The notes beneath the pieces were generated by a model. The model was not told where the DNA came from. It did no database searches and saw only the letters and a list, made by a program, of their open reading frames with translations. From Pseudoalteromonas sp. G4 (GTDB taxonomy: Bacteria; Pseudomonadota; Gammaproteobacteria; Enterobacterales; Alteromonadaceae), in NCBI RefSeq assembly GCF_028875915.1, contig NZ_JAPEHW010000012.1, positions 1 to 64,000 on the forward strand: DNA of 64,000 nucleotides, given 5' to 3'. Position 1 is the first letter of the stretch. The number at the start of each line of letters is the position of its first letter. Of the stretch, positions 38,229 through 47,087 are shown in pieces. The position numbers and the translations under genes were made by a program.

Positions 38229-38990
38229 TCAACAAATTAACTCGTGCATATTTTGTTTGTAACGTCGAGACAGGTTGAGATTAGCCCCATTTTTAAGCGT
38301 TACAATATAGTCACCGTTGTCAGTTGGGCGTATTTCGCGAATAGCTTGCTTCTTAATAATTGCAGAGCGGTGAATTCGTATAAACCCGTAAGGCAATAGC
38401 TGTTGTTCCATTGAAGACAATGTTTGACGATGAAGAATCGTGCGTTCGTTTTCACTTAAATGCAGTTCAACGTAGTTGCCAGCACCGCCGACCCATGAAA
38501 TTTCATCAGGTGTTAAAAATTTAATGCGACCAGCGTCTTTTAGAACAATTTGACGATCATCTGGCTTATTTGGGGTAAGCTTTTGCATTAATGAACTCAC
38601 AAGGTCAAACTGCTTTTTCTCAGGGGAAAGCAAGCGCGATAATTTATCGAATGTTTTGCCTAGACGCGAGCTCGCAATAGGCTCCAATATAAAGTCAAAT
38701 AAATCAAACTCAAATGCCTTAGCGGCATCAATTCGATTATTAGATAACAGTACTATTTCAGTTGAACTTGCCAACGATTGTAATGTAATCCAATCGTTTT
38801 CTTTGATGAGCTCATGTTGAATAAAGAGCACTTTGGCGCTTGTTTCTTTACAGGCTTTTATTAACTTCGTAAAACAAGATTCAACATTACTTAATGCAAA
38901 AAGCGAGTTATCAATTTGTTTTGAGATAATGTCTTTGAATGCAGGGTCGTTATGACCAATTACCAGATTAAATCTATCCATTTTATCCAC
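38229..38990 (-). CDS. LytTR-family DNA-binding regulator with degenerate receiver-like domain
   Basis: About 250 residues. The C-terminal 100 form a LytTR domain: RIKFLTPDEISWVGGAGNYVELHL, LHRQTLSSMEQQL, FIRIHRSAIIKKQAIREIRP and the final DYIVTLKNGANLNLSRRYK. The N-terminal 120 residues look like a receiver fold (FNLVIGHNDPAFKDII ... KVLFIQHELIKEND ... EIVLLSNNRIDAAKAFEFDLFDFILEPI), but the phosphorylatable Asp of the third strand is absent (FIQHE). The KP pair is also replaced by EP. It is therefore probably not phosphorylated. GTG start at 38990 or ATG at 38981. First gene of the LytTR-blaI-M56 operon. Confidence 0.87.
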   Translation of the reverse strand: MDKMDRFNLVIGHNDPAFKDIISKQIDNSLFALSNVESCFTKLIKACKETSAKVLFIQHELIKENDWITLQSLASSTEIVLLSNNRIDAAKAFEFDLFDFILEPIASSRLGKTFDKLSRLLSPEKKQFDLVSSLMQKLTPNKPDDRQIVLKDAGRIKFLTPDEISWVGGAGNYVELHLSENERTILHRQTLSSMEQQLLPYGFIRIHRSAIIKKQAIREIRPTDNGDYIVTLKNGANLNLSRRYKQNMHELIC

Positions 38991-38995
38991 CTAAT

Positions 38996-39011
38996 TACGA
39001 TGCCTTTCGTA
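38996..39011. promoter_or_regulatory. Putative BlaI operator O1 upstream of the LytTR gene
   Basis: TACG-N8-CGTA (TACGATGCCTTTCGTA), 6 bp before the GTG of the LytTR gene. Five-base arms TACGA/TCGTA apply if one central mismatch is allowed. Confidence 0.62.
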
Positions 39012-39019
39012 TTTAATAT

Positions 39020-39035
39020 TACGAAACTTATCGTA
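39020..39035. promoter_or_regulatory. Putative BlaI operator O2 upstream of the LytTR gene
   Basis: TACGA-N6-TCGTA (TACGAAACTTATCGTA), centred 24 bp from O1. The two sites together form a larger near-palindrome, as expected for cooperative dimer binding. Confidence 0.65.
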
Positions 39036-39095
39036 ATAGTCAATGGTTAATTGTAAATGCTTATAAATGAATAGTTTTTTTGGTTTTTAGAAGGG

Positions 39096-39117
39096 AGGAG
39101 CAAACTTAATTGCTCCT
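39096..39117 (-). terminator. Hairpin downstream of the DUF3192 lipoprotein gene
   Basis: An 8-bp stem AGGAGCAA / TTGCTCCT with a 6-nt loop, just after the lipoprotein stop codon on the minus strand. No proper T tract follows, so termination is uncertain. Confidence 0.45.
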
Positions 39118-39126
39118 TTGAATTGA

Positions 39127-39492
39127 CTAGTTTTTAAGTTGGTTTAACGCATTTTCGCCCCAACCAGTTAACTGATTATTTTTAAAAACAAGCGGTGTAC
39201 ATTCGTCCTTAGTGGTTTTTCCATCAGAATGAATTGAGTTTGTTGCGTAATAAAGTACACGAAATTCAGTATCGCCTTGTTTAACTAACTCAGAAAAACT
39301 TGGTGTGCCCAATTTATTTATTACTTGTTGGTACTCTTTACCAAGTTCCATATTTGCGATTGCTTTACGATTGTTCTCATGGGTTCTTTCCCAGCTAGAA
39401 GTATGGCTGGTTTTACCGTCACCACCAACAGCGACAACGCAGCCTGTTAGTAATGGAAGAGTAAGTGCTGATGCTAAAACTAAGTATTTCAT
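39127..39492 (-). CDS. DUF3192-family lipoprotein
   Basis: About 121 residues: lipoprotein signal MKYLVLASALTLPLLTGC, then SWERTHENNRKAIANMELGKEYQQVINKLGTPSFSELVKQGD and a C-terminal half TTKDECTPLVFKNNQLTGWGENAL. The pattern GxxYxxVxxxLGxPxF resembles SmpA/BamE-like folds and defines DUF3192 in Alteromonadales. Function unknown. The start is the Met before the signal peptide; the frame extends 28 codons upstream without a plausible N-terminus. Confidence 0.78.
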   Translation of the reverse strand: MKYLVLASALTLPLLTGCVVAVGGDGKTSHTSSWERTHENNRKAIANMELGKEYQQVINKLGTPSFSELVKQGDTEFRVLYYATNSIHSDGKTTKDECTPLVFKNNQLTGWGENALNQLKN

Positions 39493-39686
39493 AAAAATCC
39501 TTGAATAAATTTCAAATATTATATTTTTCATTTCTATAGCAGAAACGGTGCCACAAATTATTGTCTTATTTATCAATGGTTTGGTTTTTTGGTTTTGTGA
39601 TGTGTTTAGTGTTTAAAACTAAATGTTAGTGATTTTGACTAAAAATAAAGTCTTGCTGAAAGTTATTTAAATAGTTCATAATTAAA

Positions 39687-39702
39687 CTGTATATATAAAC
39701 AG
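39687..39702 (+). promoter_or_regulatory. LexA (SOS) box of dinB
   Basis: CTGTATATATAAACAG fits the gammaproteobacterial LexA consensus CTGT-N8-ACAG exactly and ends 10 nt before the dinB start codon. It predicts induction of dinB by DNA damage. Confidence 0.9.
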
Positions 39703-39712
39703 TGTTTTTATT

Positions 39713-40751
39713 TTGAAAAAATTTATACATATCGATATGGATTGTTTTTATGCCGCTGTTGAAATGCGTGACAATCCCGACTTAAGAGATAAACCCATTG
39801 CTATAGGTGGTAAACACCGAAGAGGGGTGTTAGCTACTGCAAATTATATTGCGCGCCAGTATGGTGTGCGCTCTGCTATGTCTAACTATAAGGCGTTGCA
39901 ATTGTGCCCAGACTTACTGATTGTGCCAGGTCGAATGTCGGTTTATAAAGAAGTATCATGCCAAGTGCGCGATATTTTTGCTAAATATACGGATTTAATA
40001 GAGCCACTGTCGTTAGATGAAGCTTATCTTGATGTAACAGATTGCAAACTTCATTCTGGTAGCGCAACTTTAATTGCCAATGCTATTCGAGACGAAATTT
40101 ATCAAACAACGGGATTAACAGCGTCTGCTGGAATTGCGCCAATTAAATTTGTAGCTAAAATCGCGAGCGATGAAAATAAACCTAATGGCTATTGTTTAAT
40201 ACCGCCCCATCGCGTACATACATTTCTAAAGTCGCTCAACCTAAAAAAAATTCCAGGGGTAGGAAAAGTGACTCTGGAGAAGTTAAATGCATCTGGCTTA
40301 TTTGTTGGGGAAGACGTACTTAATTTGGGATTAAATCAAATGCAGGTAAAGTTTGGCAATTGGGGGGCTGAGCTTTTTAAAAAGTGTAACGGTGAAGTGA
40401 TTGGCAGTATTAATATGTCACGAATTCGAAAATCACTGTCGGTAGAGCATACTTACGAATATGACAAAACAACACTTGCACAGTGTTTAGAAGAGCTTCC
40501 TAAGCTTCGTGCAGAGCTTGATGCAAGACTCGCAGCAAAAGGGTTGTTAAATAGAATTTCAAAGCTGTCAGTTAAAGTAAAGTTTAATGACTTTGTGAGT
40601 ACAAAACCGTTTAGACGACACTATTTTTTCTCGTTTAATTGAAAAAGCTTACCGACGAGGAGCTAACAAAGGGGTCAGGCTATTAGGTATTGGTGTCGGT
40701 ATTTCTGAGAACCAATCCACTCAAGATCAGCTTGCAATGTTTGAAACTTGA
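39713..40751 (+). pseudogene. dinB: DNA polymerase IV, frameshifted near the C-terminus
   Basis: A Y-family translesion polymerase. The first frame (from TTG 39713, 309 codons) has KKFIHIDMDCFYAAVEMRDNP with the catalytic Asp, SLDEAYLDV with the Asp-Glu pair, and the helix-hairpin-helix LKKIPGVGKVTLEKL. After KVKFNDFVST (about residue 296) the frame is lost at 40601-40610; a second frame continues RLDDTIFSRLIEKAY ... RLLGIGVG ... QLAMFET to TGA 40749-40751. The second frame includes a clamp-binding QLAMF. About six residues normally present between the halves are missing, so 17-20 nt appear deleted. The TTG start, 10 nt after the LexA box and without a Shine-Dalgarno sequence, is odd but required to keep the catalytic Asp. 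Confidence 0.9.
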
Positions 40752-40841
40752 ATTTTCTAAATTTAACCCCATATTTAAGCCATCTTTTCTAAACTAACGC
40801 GACATTACAATGCGTTATTATTCGTTCAGTAAGGTTTAAAA

Positions 40842-42368
40842 ATGACTTCACCTAAGGCGCTTCAAGCGGCATCTATTTCAGATTTACCTCAATACATTGA
40901 TGGCTTAATTGTTATTTCGCCAGACTTATCTCTTTTACCAGATGAATTTAAAGAAAGTGTATTAAAAACGGCTCAATACGACAGACGTATTGGGAAAAAA
41001 TCACTTTTATTGGTAAATGATGAAGCGCCAGGTAAACGTCTAATTTTAGCGCCAACGGGTCCATTAAACCGTGATTATGATGACGTGCGTCGTTATTTTG
41101 ATGCAGCAAAGCAAGGGATTTTAGAAGCAAAACAAGCTGGCTCAATAAATCCAGCGATTCTAGTGCTTGGCCATCAAGATGCGCGCTATCAGCAAGCAAT
41201 AAGTGTATCTTATTTAGGTGCCTGCCAAGCATTATGGCAACCACTCGAAGCACGAGAATATCATGGTGCTGAAATTGAACCAGTGCAGTCTATTACCATG
41301 ATTGGTGAATTCGATAGCCATTATGCGCATGCAATTGCAATGGGTCAGTACGCCGCGCGTGATCTATGTGGTACAGAGCCTGAGCGTATGGCTCCTCCAA
41401 GGTTTGCTGATTACTGTGAAGAATTATTTGAGAACACTGCTGTTTCGGTTGAAGTCATTTCTGACACACAATTCATTGATGCAAATTACCCGATGCTAAG
41501 CACGGTTGCTCGTGCTTCATATGCAGTTGAGCGTCATCACCCTCGAGTGATTAAGCTAGAATATGTACCACAAGGTGATATTGAAAGAACACTTTTATTT
41601 GTTGGTAAGGGGCTTGTTTATGATACCGGTGGTGCTGACTTAAAAGTAGGTGGTGCAATGGCGGGTATGAGTCGCGATAAAGGTGGTGCGGCATCTGTTG
41701 CGGGTTTTATGAAGAGTATTGCTGAACATCAACCTAAAGGCGTTAAAGTAATCGCGTACTTAGCTGTTGTTCGTAATTCAATCGGTTCTGACTGTTTTGT
41801 GCCAGATGAGATTATTACAAGTCGTGAAGGTGTGCGCGTACGTATTGGTAACACCGATGCTGAAGGTCGTTTAGCAATGGGTGATTTACTAAGTGAAATT
41901 AAAGATGTTGCAAAAGGTGAAGTGAATCCAGTGGTATTTACTGTTGCAACACTAACAGGTCACGCCGCACGCGCTATGGGGCCTTATACTGCGCTGGTTG
42001 AAAATGGAGCATCAAAAGTACTTAACTTATCGCACAATATCGCAGCGCAAGGTGATTTATGGGCTGATGGCTCAGAAGTTTCACGTGAGCGTCGTGAAGA
42101 TTACAGCTTTATCGCACCTAAAACATTAGCAGATGATGTACTTTCAAGTAACAATGCACCATCAGCAATTACTGCACGTGGACACCAATTCCCAATGGCA
42201 TTTTTAGCTGTGGCTTCTGGTTTAGACAAACACGGTGCAAGCTCTGAATTACCTATTCCATATATACATGTGGACATTGCTGGAAGTGGCGTTGAAGGTG
42301 GCGATTGGCAACATGGCAAACCAACCGCTGCATCACTAGCGAGTATTTATGCGACATTTTGTGCTTAA
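40842..42368 (+). CDS. M17-family leucyl aminopeptidase-like protein
   Basis: A 508-residue metallo-aminopeptidase of family M17. The catalytic domain shows VGKGLVYDTGGADLKVGGAMAGMSRDKGGAA, with metal-binding Lys/Asp residues, and NTDAEGRLAMGDLL, the family signature. It is longer and divergent from PepA; bicarbonate-binding Arg is in NTDAEGR. Likely cytoplasmic peptide turnover. Monocistronic. Confidence 0.9.
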   Translation: MTSPKALQAASISDLPQYIDGLIVISPDLSLLPDEFKESVLKTAQYDRRIGKKSLLLVNDEAPGKRLILAPTGPLNRDYDDVRRYFDAAKQGILEAKQAGSINPAILVLGHQDARYQQAISVSYLGACQALWQPLEAREYHGAEIEPVQSITMIGEFDSHYAHAIAMGQYAARDLCGTEPERMAPPRFADYCEELFENTAVSVEVISDTQFIDANYPMLSTVARASYAVERHHPRVIKLEYVPQGDIERTLLFVGKGLVYDTGGADLKVGGAMAGMSRDKGGAASVAGFMKSIAEHQPKGVKVIAYLAVVRNSIGSDCFVPDEIITSREGVRVRIGNTDAEGRLAMGDLLSEIKDVAKGEVNPVVFTVATLTGHAARAMGPYTALVENGASKVLNLSHNIAAQGDLWADGSEVSRERREDYSFIAPKTLADDVLSSNNAPSAITARGHQFPMAFLAVASGLDKHGASSELPIPYIHVDIAGSGVEGGDWQHGKPTAASLASIYATFCA

Positions 42369-42386
42369 TTAGATTAGAAGCGAAAC

Positions 42387-42415
42387 AAAAAGGCCAAACA
42401 GTGTTTGGCCTTTTT
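42387..42415. terminator. Bidirectional terminator between the M17 gene and the chemoreceptor
   Basis: A 13-bp stem AAAAAGGCCAAAC / GTTTGGCCTTTTT with a 3-nt loop between convergent genes. Confidence 0.88.
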
Positions 42416-42417
42416 GT

Positions 42418-44055
42418 TTAATCTAATTTGAAGCGATTGACCACTGCGCTCATTTCTTCGCTGCTTGCAATTAACTCACTACTTGCAGCGTTGAGTTGAT
42501 GGGTATTGTTTAATGATTCATCGGCCATGCCTGCTAATTCATTTATGCGCATATTAGCCTCACTTGCGGCTTGGCTTTGTTCATCTGTGGCGCGAGCAAT
42601 TTGGCTGTTCATTTCTGAAATCACATTCATAAGCTCATCAATTTGATTGAGTACTTCATCAGCCTGACTTGCTTGAGTCACCGTTTCTTTTGAAGTGGAT
42701 TGTGAAGCTGTTACCGCTGAAACAGCTTCTTGAGCGCCATGTTGCAGTTTTTGAATCATCTGTTGAATTTCTTCAGTGCTTTGTCCTGTTCTGCTTGCAA
42801 GTGTTCTTACTTCATCTGCTACTACCGCAAAACCGCGTCCTTGTTCACCGGCCCGAGCAGCTTCAATAGCTGCATTTAACGCCAGTAAATTAGTCTGTTC
42901 AGCAATACCGCGAATAACATCAAGCACTGCACCTATGTTGTCGCTTTCAGCGGCCAGTGATGCAACCACTTCACTAACATGATCAATATTATTTGAGAGA
43001 GATTCAATCTGACTAATTGTTTGGGTTACAACACCTTTACCTGCTTGGGTATTTTCGCGAGCTTGATTTGCAGCTTGCTCTGCTGCGTTAGCATTATCGC
43101 TTACTTCTCTTATTTGTGCAGTCATTTGCTCCATAGCAGTAGCAACTTGTGTGGTATTGTCTGACTGCATTTGGATATATTCTTGGCTGTTATCGCTTGT
43201 TTGTGCCACCATATTTGCTTGATGTAACACTTGTTGCGATGTATTTGCAACTTGCTTAAGTGAGTCACGCATTTTGTCTGAAAACTCATTAAAGTATGCT
43301 GATAAACGGGCGATTTCATCGTTGCCATCGGAAGTAAGTTTACGGGTTAAGTCTCCTTCGCCACGAGCAACATCTTTCATTAATTTGGTTGCCTCAATGG
43401 TTGGTAGGATAATGCTTTTACCGATTAAATAAGCAAGCAAGCCAACAAGTGCAATGATTACTATGGTTTGAATTAATAATTTTGTTGCTTGCTCGGCAAA
43501 AAGTTCGTCGAGGTTATCCAAGTAAATACCAGAGCCAATAATCCAGCCCCAAGGTTTAAACCCTTTCACATACGATATTTTATCAACAGGATCTTTAGCG
43601 CCAGGCATCGGCCATTGGTAAGGTACAAAGCCTTCGCCTTTTTGCCTAACGATATCGGCCATTTCAACAAATAGGGCCACACCATTTGGATCTTTTACAT
43701 TCGCTAATGACTTGCCATTTAGTTCGGGCTTCATTGGATGCATGATCATGGTAGGCGACGTATCATTAATCCAATAATAATTGTTTCCTTCATAACGCAT
43801 TTCACTAATAGCAGATTTTGCTGCTTGTTTGGCTTGATCTTCAGTGAGTTCACCATTTATTTGCTGTTTGTGATAAGCCTCAATAATACTGTGCGCAGCT
43901 TCGACTAAACTTCGGGTTTTTTGATATGACTCATCTTTTAATAAATGATACTGAGAGTTCAATGTGGCGGCGCTTAATAATGCTAAGCCGAGTATGATTA
44001 AGCTAACCAGTATGGCTAAACGTTGTTGAATAGTGATGCGGCGAAGTGTTGTCAT
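42418..44055 (-). CDS. Methyl-accepting chemotaxis protein with Cache sensor
   Basis: 545 residues: N-terminal helix (about 11-30), a periplasmic single-Cache domain with [27 protein letters not shown] and [16 protein letters not shown], a second helix (about 190-212), HAMP, and the cytoplasmic signalling tip [37 protein letters not shown]. The Cache type resembles receptors for small carboxylates and similar ligands, but the ligand is not predictable here. No C-terminal CheR-docking pentapeptide is present (ends NRFKLD). Confidence 0.93.
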   Translation of the reverse strand: MTTLRRITIQQRLAILVSLIILGLALLSAATLNSQYHLLKDESYQKTRSLVEAAHSIIEAYHKQQINGELTEDQAKQAAKSAISEMRYEGNNYYWINDTSPTMIMHPMKPELNGKSLANVKDPNGVALFVEMADIVRQKGEGFVPYQWPMPGAKDPVDKISYVKGFKPWGWIIGSGIYLDNLDELFAEQATKLLIQTIVIIALVGLLAYLIGKSIILPTIEATKLMKDVARGEGDLTRKLTSDGNDEIARLSAYFNEFSDKMRDSLKQVANTSQQVLHQANMVAQTSDNSQEYIQMQSDNTTQVATAMEQMTAQIREVSDNANAAEQAANQARENTQAGKGVVTQTISQIESLSNNIDHVSEVVASLAAESDNIGAVLDVIRGIAEQTNLLALNAAIEAARAGEQGRGFAVVADEVRTLASRTGQSTEEIQQMIQKLQHGAQEAVSAVTASQSTSKETVTQASQADEVLNQIDELMNVISEMNSQIARATDEQSQAASEANMRINELAGMADESLNNTHQLNAASSELIASSEEMSAVVNRFKLD

Positions 44056-44150
44056 AATGCCACCCTTATTTGATTTATTGTTTTAATATTAGACTATATT
44101 TTTTGAAATATAATTTGACCTAAGACATTCTTTTTATAAAAGAAATAGAA

Positions 44151-44171
44151 AAAGCGGGCAAGCCCGCTTTT
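44151..44171 (-). terminator. Terminator of the S9 peptidase gene
   Basis: Stem AAAGCGGG / CCCGCTTT around a CAAG loop (44151-44158 and 44163-44170). On the minus strand it is followed by a T tract, as expected for the upstream S9 peptidase gene. Confidence 0.75.
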
Positions 44172-44197
44172 AATCCATAAGACTAATTGTTTAGTCG

Positions 44198-46411
44198 TTA
44201 TTTTTGGAAGTGGCGATTAAAGAAATCAGTAATTGTCTGATGCAAATGTGTTTGCACTTTCTTGCCTCGCAGGCTGTGCTTAGAGCCTGGGTAAGTCATC
44301 ATTTCAAATTGCTGAGCGTTATCTTGTAATTGTTTAAATAACTTAGTTGCATGGGTAAACAATACGTTATCGTCGGCCATGCCGTGATAAATCATTAGTG
44401 GACCAGATAAGCCCTCTGCATAAGGGAAGACAGCACTCTTTTCGTAACCTTGAGCATTTGTGTCTGGGTGACCTAAATAGCGCTCAGTGTAATGAGTGTC
44501 GTACAGTGCCCAATCAGTCACTGGTGCTCCTGATACGCCCGCTTTAAAGTAGTCACCCGCTTTAAACATGGTCATTAGTGCCATATAGCCACCATAGCTA
44601 TGGCCGTAAATACCGATACGCTCTGGATCTACATAATTTAGAGTACGTAAGAATTCAACGCCTTTAATTTGGTCTTGTACTTCAATTTCACCTAAGTGTT
44701 TGTAGATAGGATCTTCAAACTTTTTACCTCGATTGTATGAACCACGGTTATCCAATTGAAAAACAACATAGCCTTGTTGTGCCATATATTGGAAATATAG
44801 GTTTTTGCTACGCCAGCTATTAGTAACACGCTGCGCATGAGGCCCACCATAAACATTGACCATTACAGGATACTTTTTGCCTGCTTCAAGTGACTTAGGT
44901 TTAAATAGTCGGTAATGCATTAGCTGGCCATCATCTGCTTTAAGTGTGCCGTATTCAGGCTCAACTAAATCGTTCAGATAAGGTGTTAATGGGTGATTAT
45001 TATCAAGTCGATTTGGCTCTAACCAAGTAATAAAATTACCTAAATTATCGCGCAGTGATACTTGTGCAGGCTGATTTACACTAGAGCTTCGGTCAATAAA
45101 GGTTTGGTTATCTTTTGCCATGACAACTGAATGGAATTTACCTGTTTCAGTTAAACGACGAGGTTTTGATTTTTCAAATAGTTTTACTGAATATAAGTGA
45201 CTTTCAAGCGGTGTATCTGCACGACCTGAAAAGTAAACTAAGCCATTTTTTTCATCAATGCTTTTGATACTCTCAACAATCCAATCACCTTGGGTAATTT
45301 GGCGTACTAAGGTGCCATCTACTTTGTACAGGTAAAGGTGTTTAAAGCCATCACGCTCTGATGCCCAAACAAAGTGCTTTTTATCATCAAGAAAACGCAA
45401 ATCAAAATGCAAGTTAATCCAGGTGTTACTTGTTTCTGTCAGAGCTGTTTTTTGTTTTTTGCTATCACTATTATAAAAACGCAGTTCTAAACGTTGTTGC
45501 GAGCGATTTTGCCATTGGTAAGACAGTGTTTTATCATCTTTTAACCATTGTGCTCTGGCAAGATAAATGTCTTTATCTTCACCCATATCGACCCAATCAA
45601 TTTGCTGTGAGTTAAGGCTTACAACACCCAGTTGAATATCGACATTATTGGTACCGGTAAACGGGTAACGTTGGTTAAAGAGCTTTACTTCATCAGCGTA
45701 AATCTCGTTACGAATCGCTTCCGCAACAGGTGATTCATCAATACGTGTAAATGCAATTTTTTCTTCATTGCCGCTCCACCAATAGCCTGTCATTCGGCTC
45801 ATTTCTTCTTGTGCAACAAACTCAGCCATACCGTTTTTAATGGTATCAGTGCCATCTTTGGTTAATTGAATTTCTTGTCCTGTAGCTAAGTTTTGTACAA
45901 ATAGGTTTTGCGCTCGAATGTATGAAACAAAATTGCCTTTAGGTGAAATTTTAGCGTCTGTTTCAAATTCAGGTGTGTTAGTCAGTTTACGAGATTGCTG
46001 TTTTGCAAGGTCGTAGTAATAAATATCACCGTTTAGTGGGAAAAGAAGTGCTTTTCCATCTTTAGACCAGATGTATTCCATGATGCCTTTACCAAATACA
46101 CGCATGCGTTCACGGCGTGCTTTTTCTTCGTCTGATAAAGTTTCAGGGCCAGAGAAAATACTATTTGAATCAACTAATAAACGATTGGTTTTGTCTTTTA
46201 AATTGTATTCCCAAAGATCGTAACGGTTATAGTCTTCTTTTTTACCTTGTAGGTAAGTAACACGGCTTCCATCAGGGGAAAACTTTAGTTTTACAGGAGC
46301 TTTACCTGCCAAACTTGGGTCTGAAAAAATGCGCTCAAGGGTTAGCGGCTCAGCAAACGCTGAAGCGCTAATTAAACTTGCCCCTGCTAAAGCAATCAAT
46401 GTCTTATTCAT
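44198..46411 (-). CDS. Periplasmic dipeptidyl peptidase IV-like S9 peptidase
   Basis: 737 residues with a Sec signal peptide (MNKTLIALAGASLISASAFA). An N-terminal eight-bladed propeller of the DPP-IV type with EFVAQEEMSRMTGYWWS (the glutamates that bind the peptide N-terminus) is followed by an alpha/beta hydrolase domain: GHSYGGYMA (Ser), GMADDNVLF (Asp) and GSKHSLRG (His). It removes dipeptides, usually X-Pro, from peptide N-termini. Fits a marine protein-degrading lifestyle. Monocistronic. Confidence 0.92.
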   Translation of the reverse strand: MNKTLIALAGASLISASAFAEPLTLERIFSDPSLAGKAPVKLKFSPDGSRVTYLQGKKEDYNRYDLWEYNLKDKTNRLLVDSNSIFSGPETLSDEEKARRERMRVFGKGIMEYIWSKDGKALLFPLNGDIYYYDLAKQQSRKLTNTPEFETDAKISPKGNFVSYIRAQNLFVQNLATGQEIQLTKDGTDTIKNGMAEFVAQEEMSRMTGYWWSGNEEKIAFTRIDESPVAEAIRNEIYADEVKLFNQRYPFTGTNNVDIQLGVVSLNSQQIDWVDMGEDKDIYLARAQWLKDDKTLSYQWQNRSQQRLELRFYNSDSKKQKTALTETSNTWINLHFDLRFLDDKKHFVWASERDGFKHLYLYKVDGTLVRQITQGDWIVESIKSIDEKNGLVYFSGRADTPLESHLYSVKLFEKSKPRRLTETGKFHSVVMAKDNQTFIDRSSSVNQPAQVSLRDNLGNFITWLEPNRLDNNHPLTPYLNDLVEPEYGTLKADDGQLMHYRLFKPKSLEAGKKYPVMVNVYGGPHAQRVTNSWRSKNLYFQYMAQQGYVVFQLDNRGSYNRGKKFEDPIYKHLGEIEVQDQIKGVEFLRTLNYVDPERIGIYGHSYGGYMALMTMFKAGDYFKAGVSGAPVTDWALYDTHYTERYLGHPDTNAQGYEKSAVFPYAEGLSGPLMIYHGMADDNVLFTHATKLFKQLQDNAQQFEMMTYPGSKHSLRGKKVQTHLHQTITDFFNRHFQK

Positions 46412-46518
46412 TATTTACTCTTAGTTACAGTTATGTGTGATTGCCTGATGGTATGAAGATATAGATCTAATGGCAACTAATTGCTATAAACGACGTAAAG
46501 ATTCAAGAAGGTAAAGTA

Positions 46519-46917
46519 ATGTTTGAGTTAGCAAAAGAATTGCAAAGAGACTGTATTGAAATAGCTGATTGGTCTCTTTGTAAAGTGCTCTTAATGAATG
46601 ATAGTCAGTACCCATGGTTTATTTTGGTACCTAAGGTTGAAGGTGCGCGAGATATTATTGATTTAAATGATGAAGAGCAAAATGAATTACAACATGAATC
46701 ACGTCAACTACAGCATTTGATCCGTGACGTATTCTCACCTTATAAATTAAACGTTGCTGCACTTGGCAACGTTGTTGAACAATTACATATTCATCATATT
46801 GCGCGTTACCAAAATGATGTTGCATGGCCAAAACCGGTTTGGGGAACTTTTCCAGCAAAACCATACCGTAACGAGCAATTACTTAAATTAATTGAACAAT
46901 TTAATTTAACCGAATAA
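46519..46917 (+). CDS. HIT-domain protein
   Basis: A 132-residue histidine-triad protein: FELAKELQRDCIEIADWSLCKVLLMNDSQYPWFILVPKV at the start and QLHIHHIARYQNDVAWPKPVWG as the active-site block. The triad reads HIHH rather than the strict H-x-H-x-H, as in several gammaproteobacterial members. Probably a nucleotide hydrolase or transferase; substrate unknown. Good ribosome-binding site AAGAAGG. Divergent from the S9 peptidase gene. Confidence 0.87.
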   Translation: MFELAKELQRDCIEIADWSLCKVLLMNDSQYPWFILVPKVEGARDIIDLNDEEQNELQHESRQLQHLIRDVFSPYKLNVAALGNVVEQLHIHHIARYQNDVAWPKPVWGTFPAKPYRNEQLLKLIEQFNLTE

Positions 46918-47087
46918 ATTGTTTAACGCAGTGCGATATTTAGGCTAAGCTTATTTTGAAGAGCTTTGAAATATAACATAAAACTATAATCAAAATTTGC
47001 TTAAATATGTTGGTTGAAACCAGTTGGTTACTTGGAGCAACGAGTTCGCTCGGGCAAACAGAAAACTATAAAAAGGACGATTTTTAT

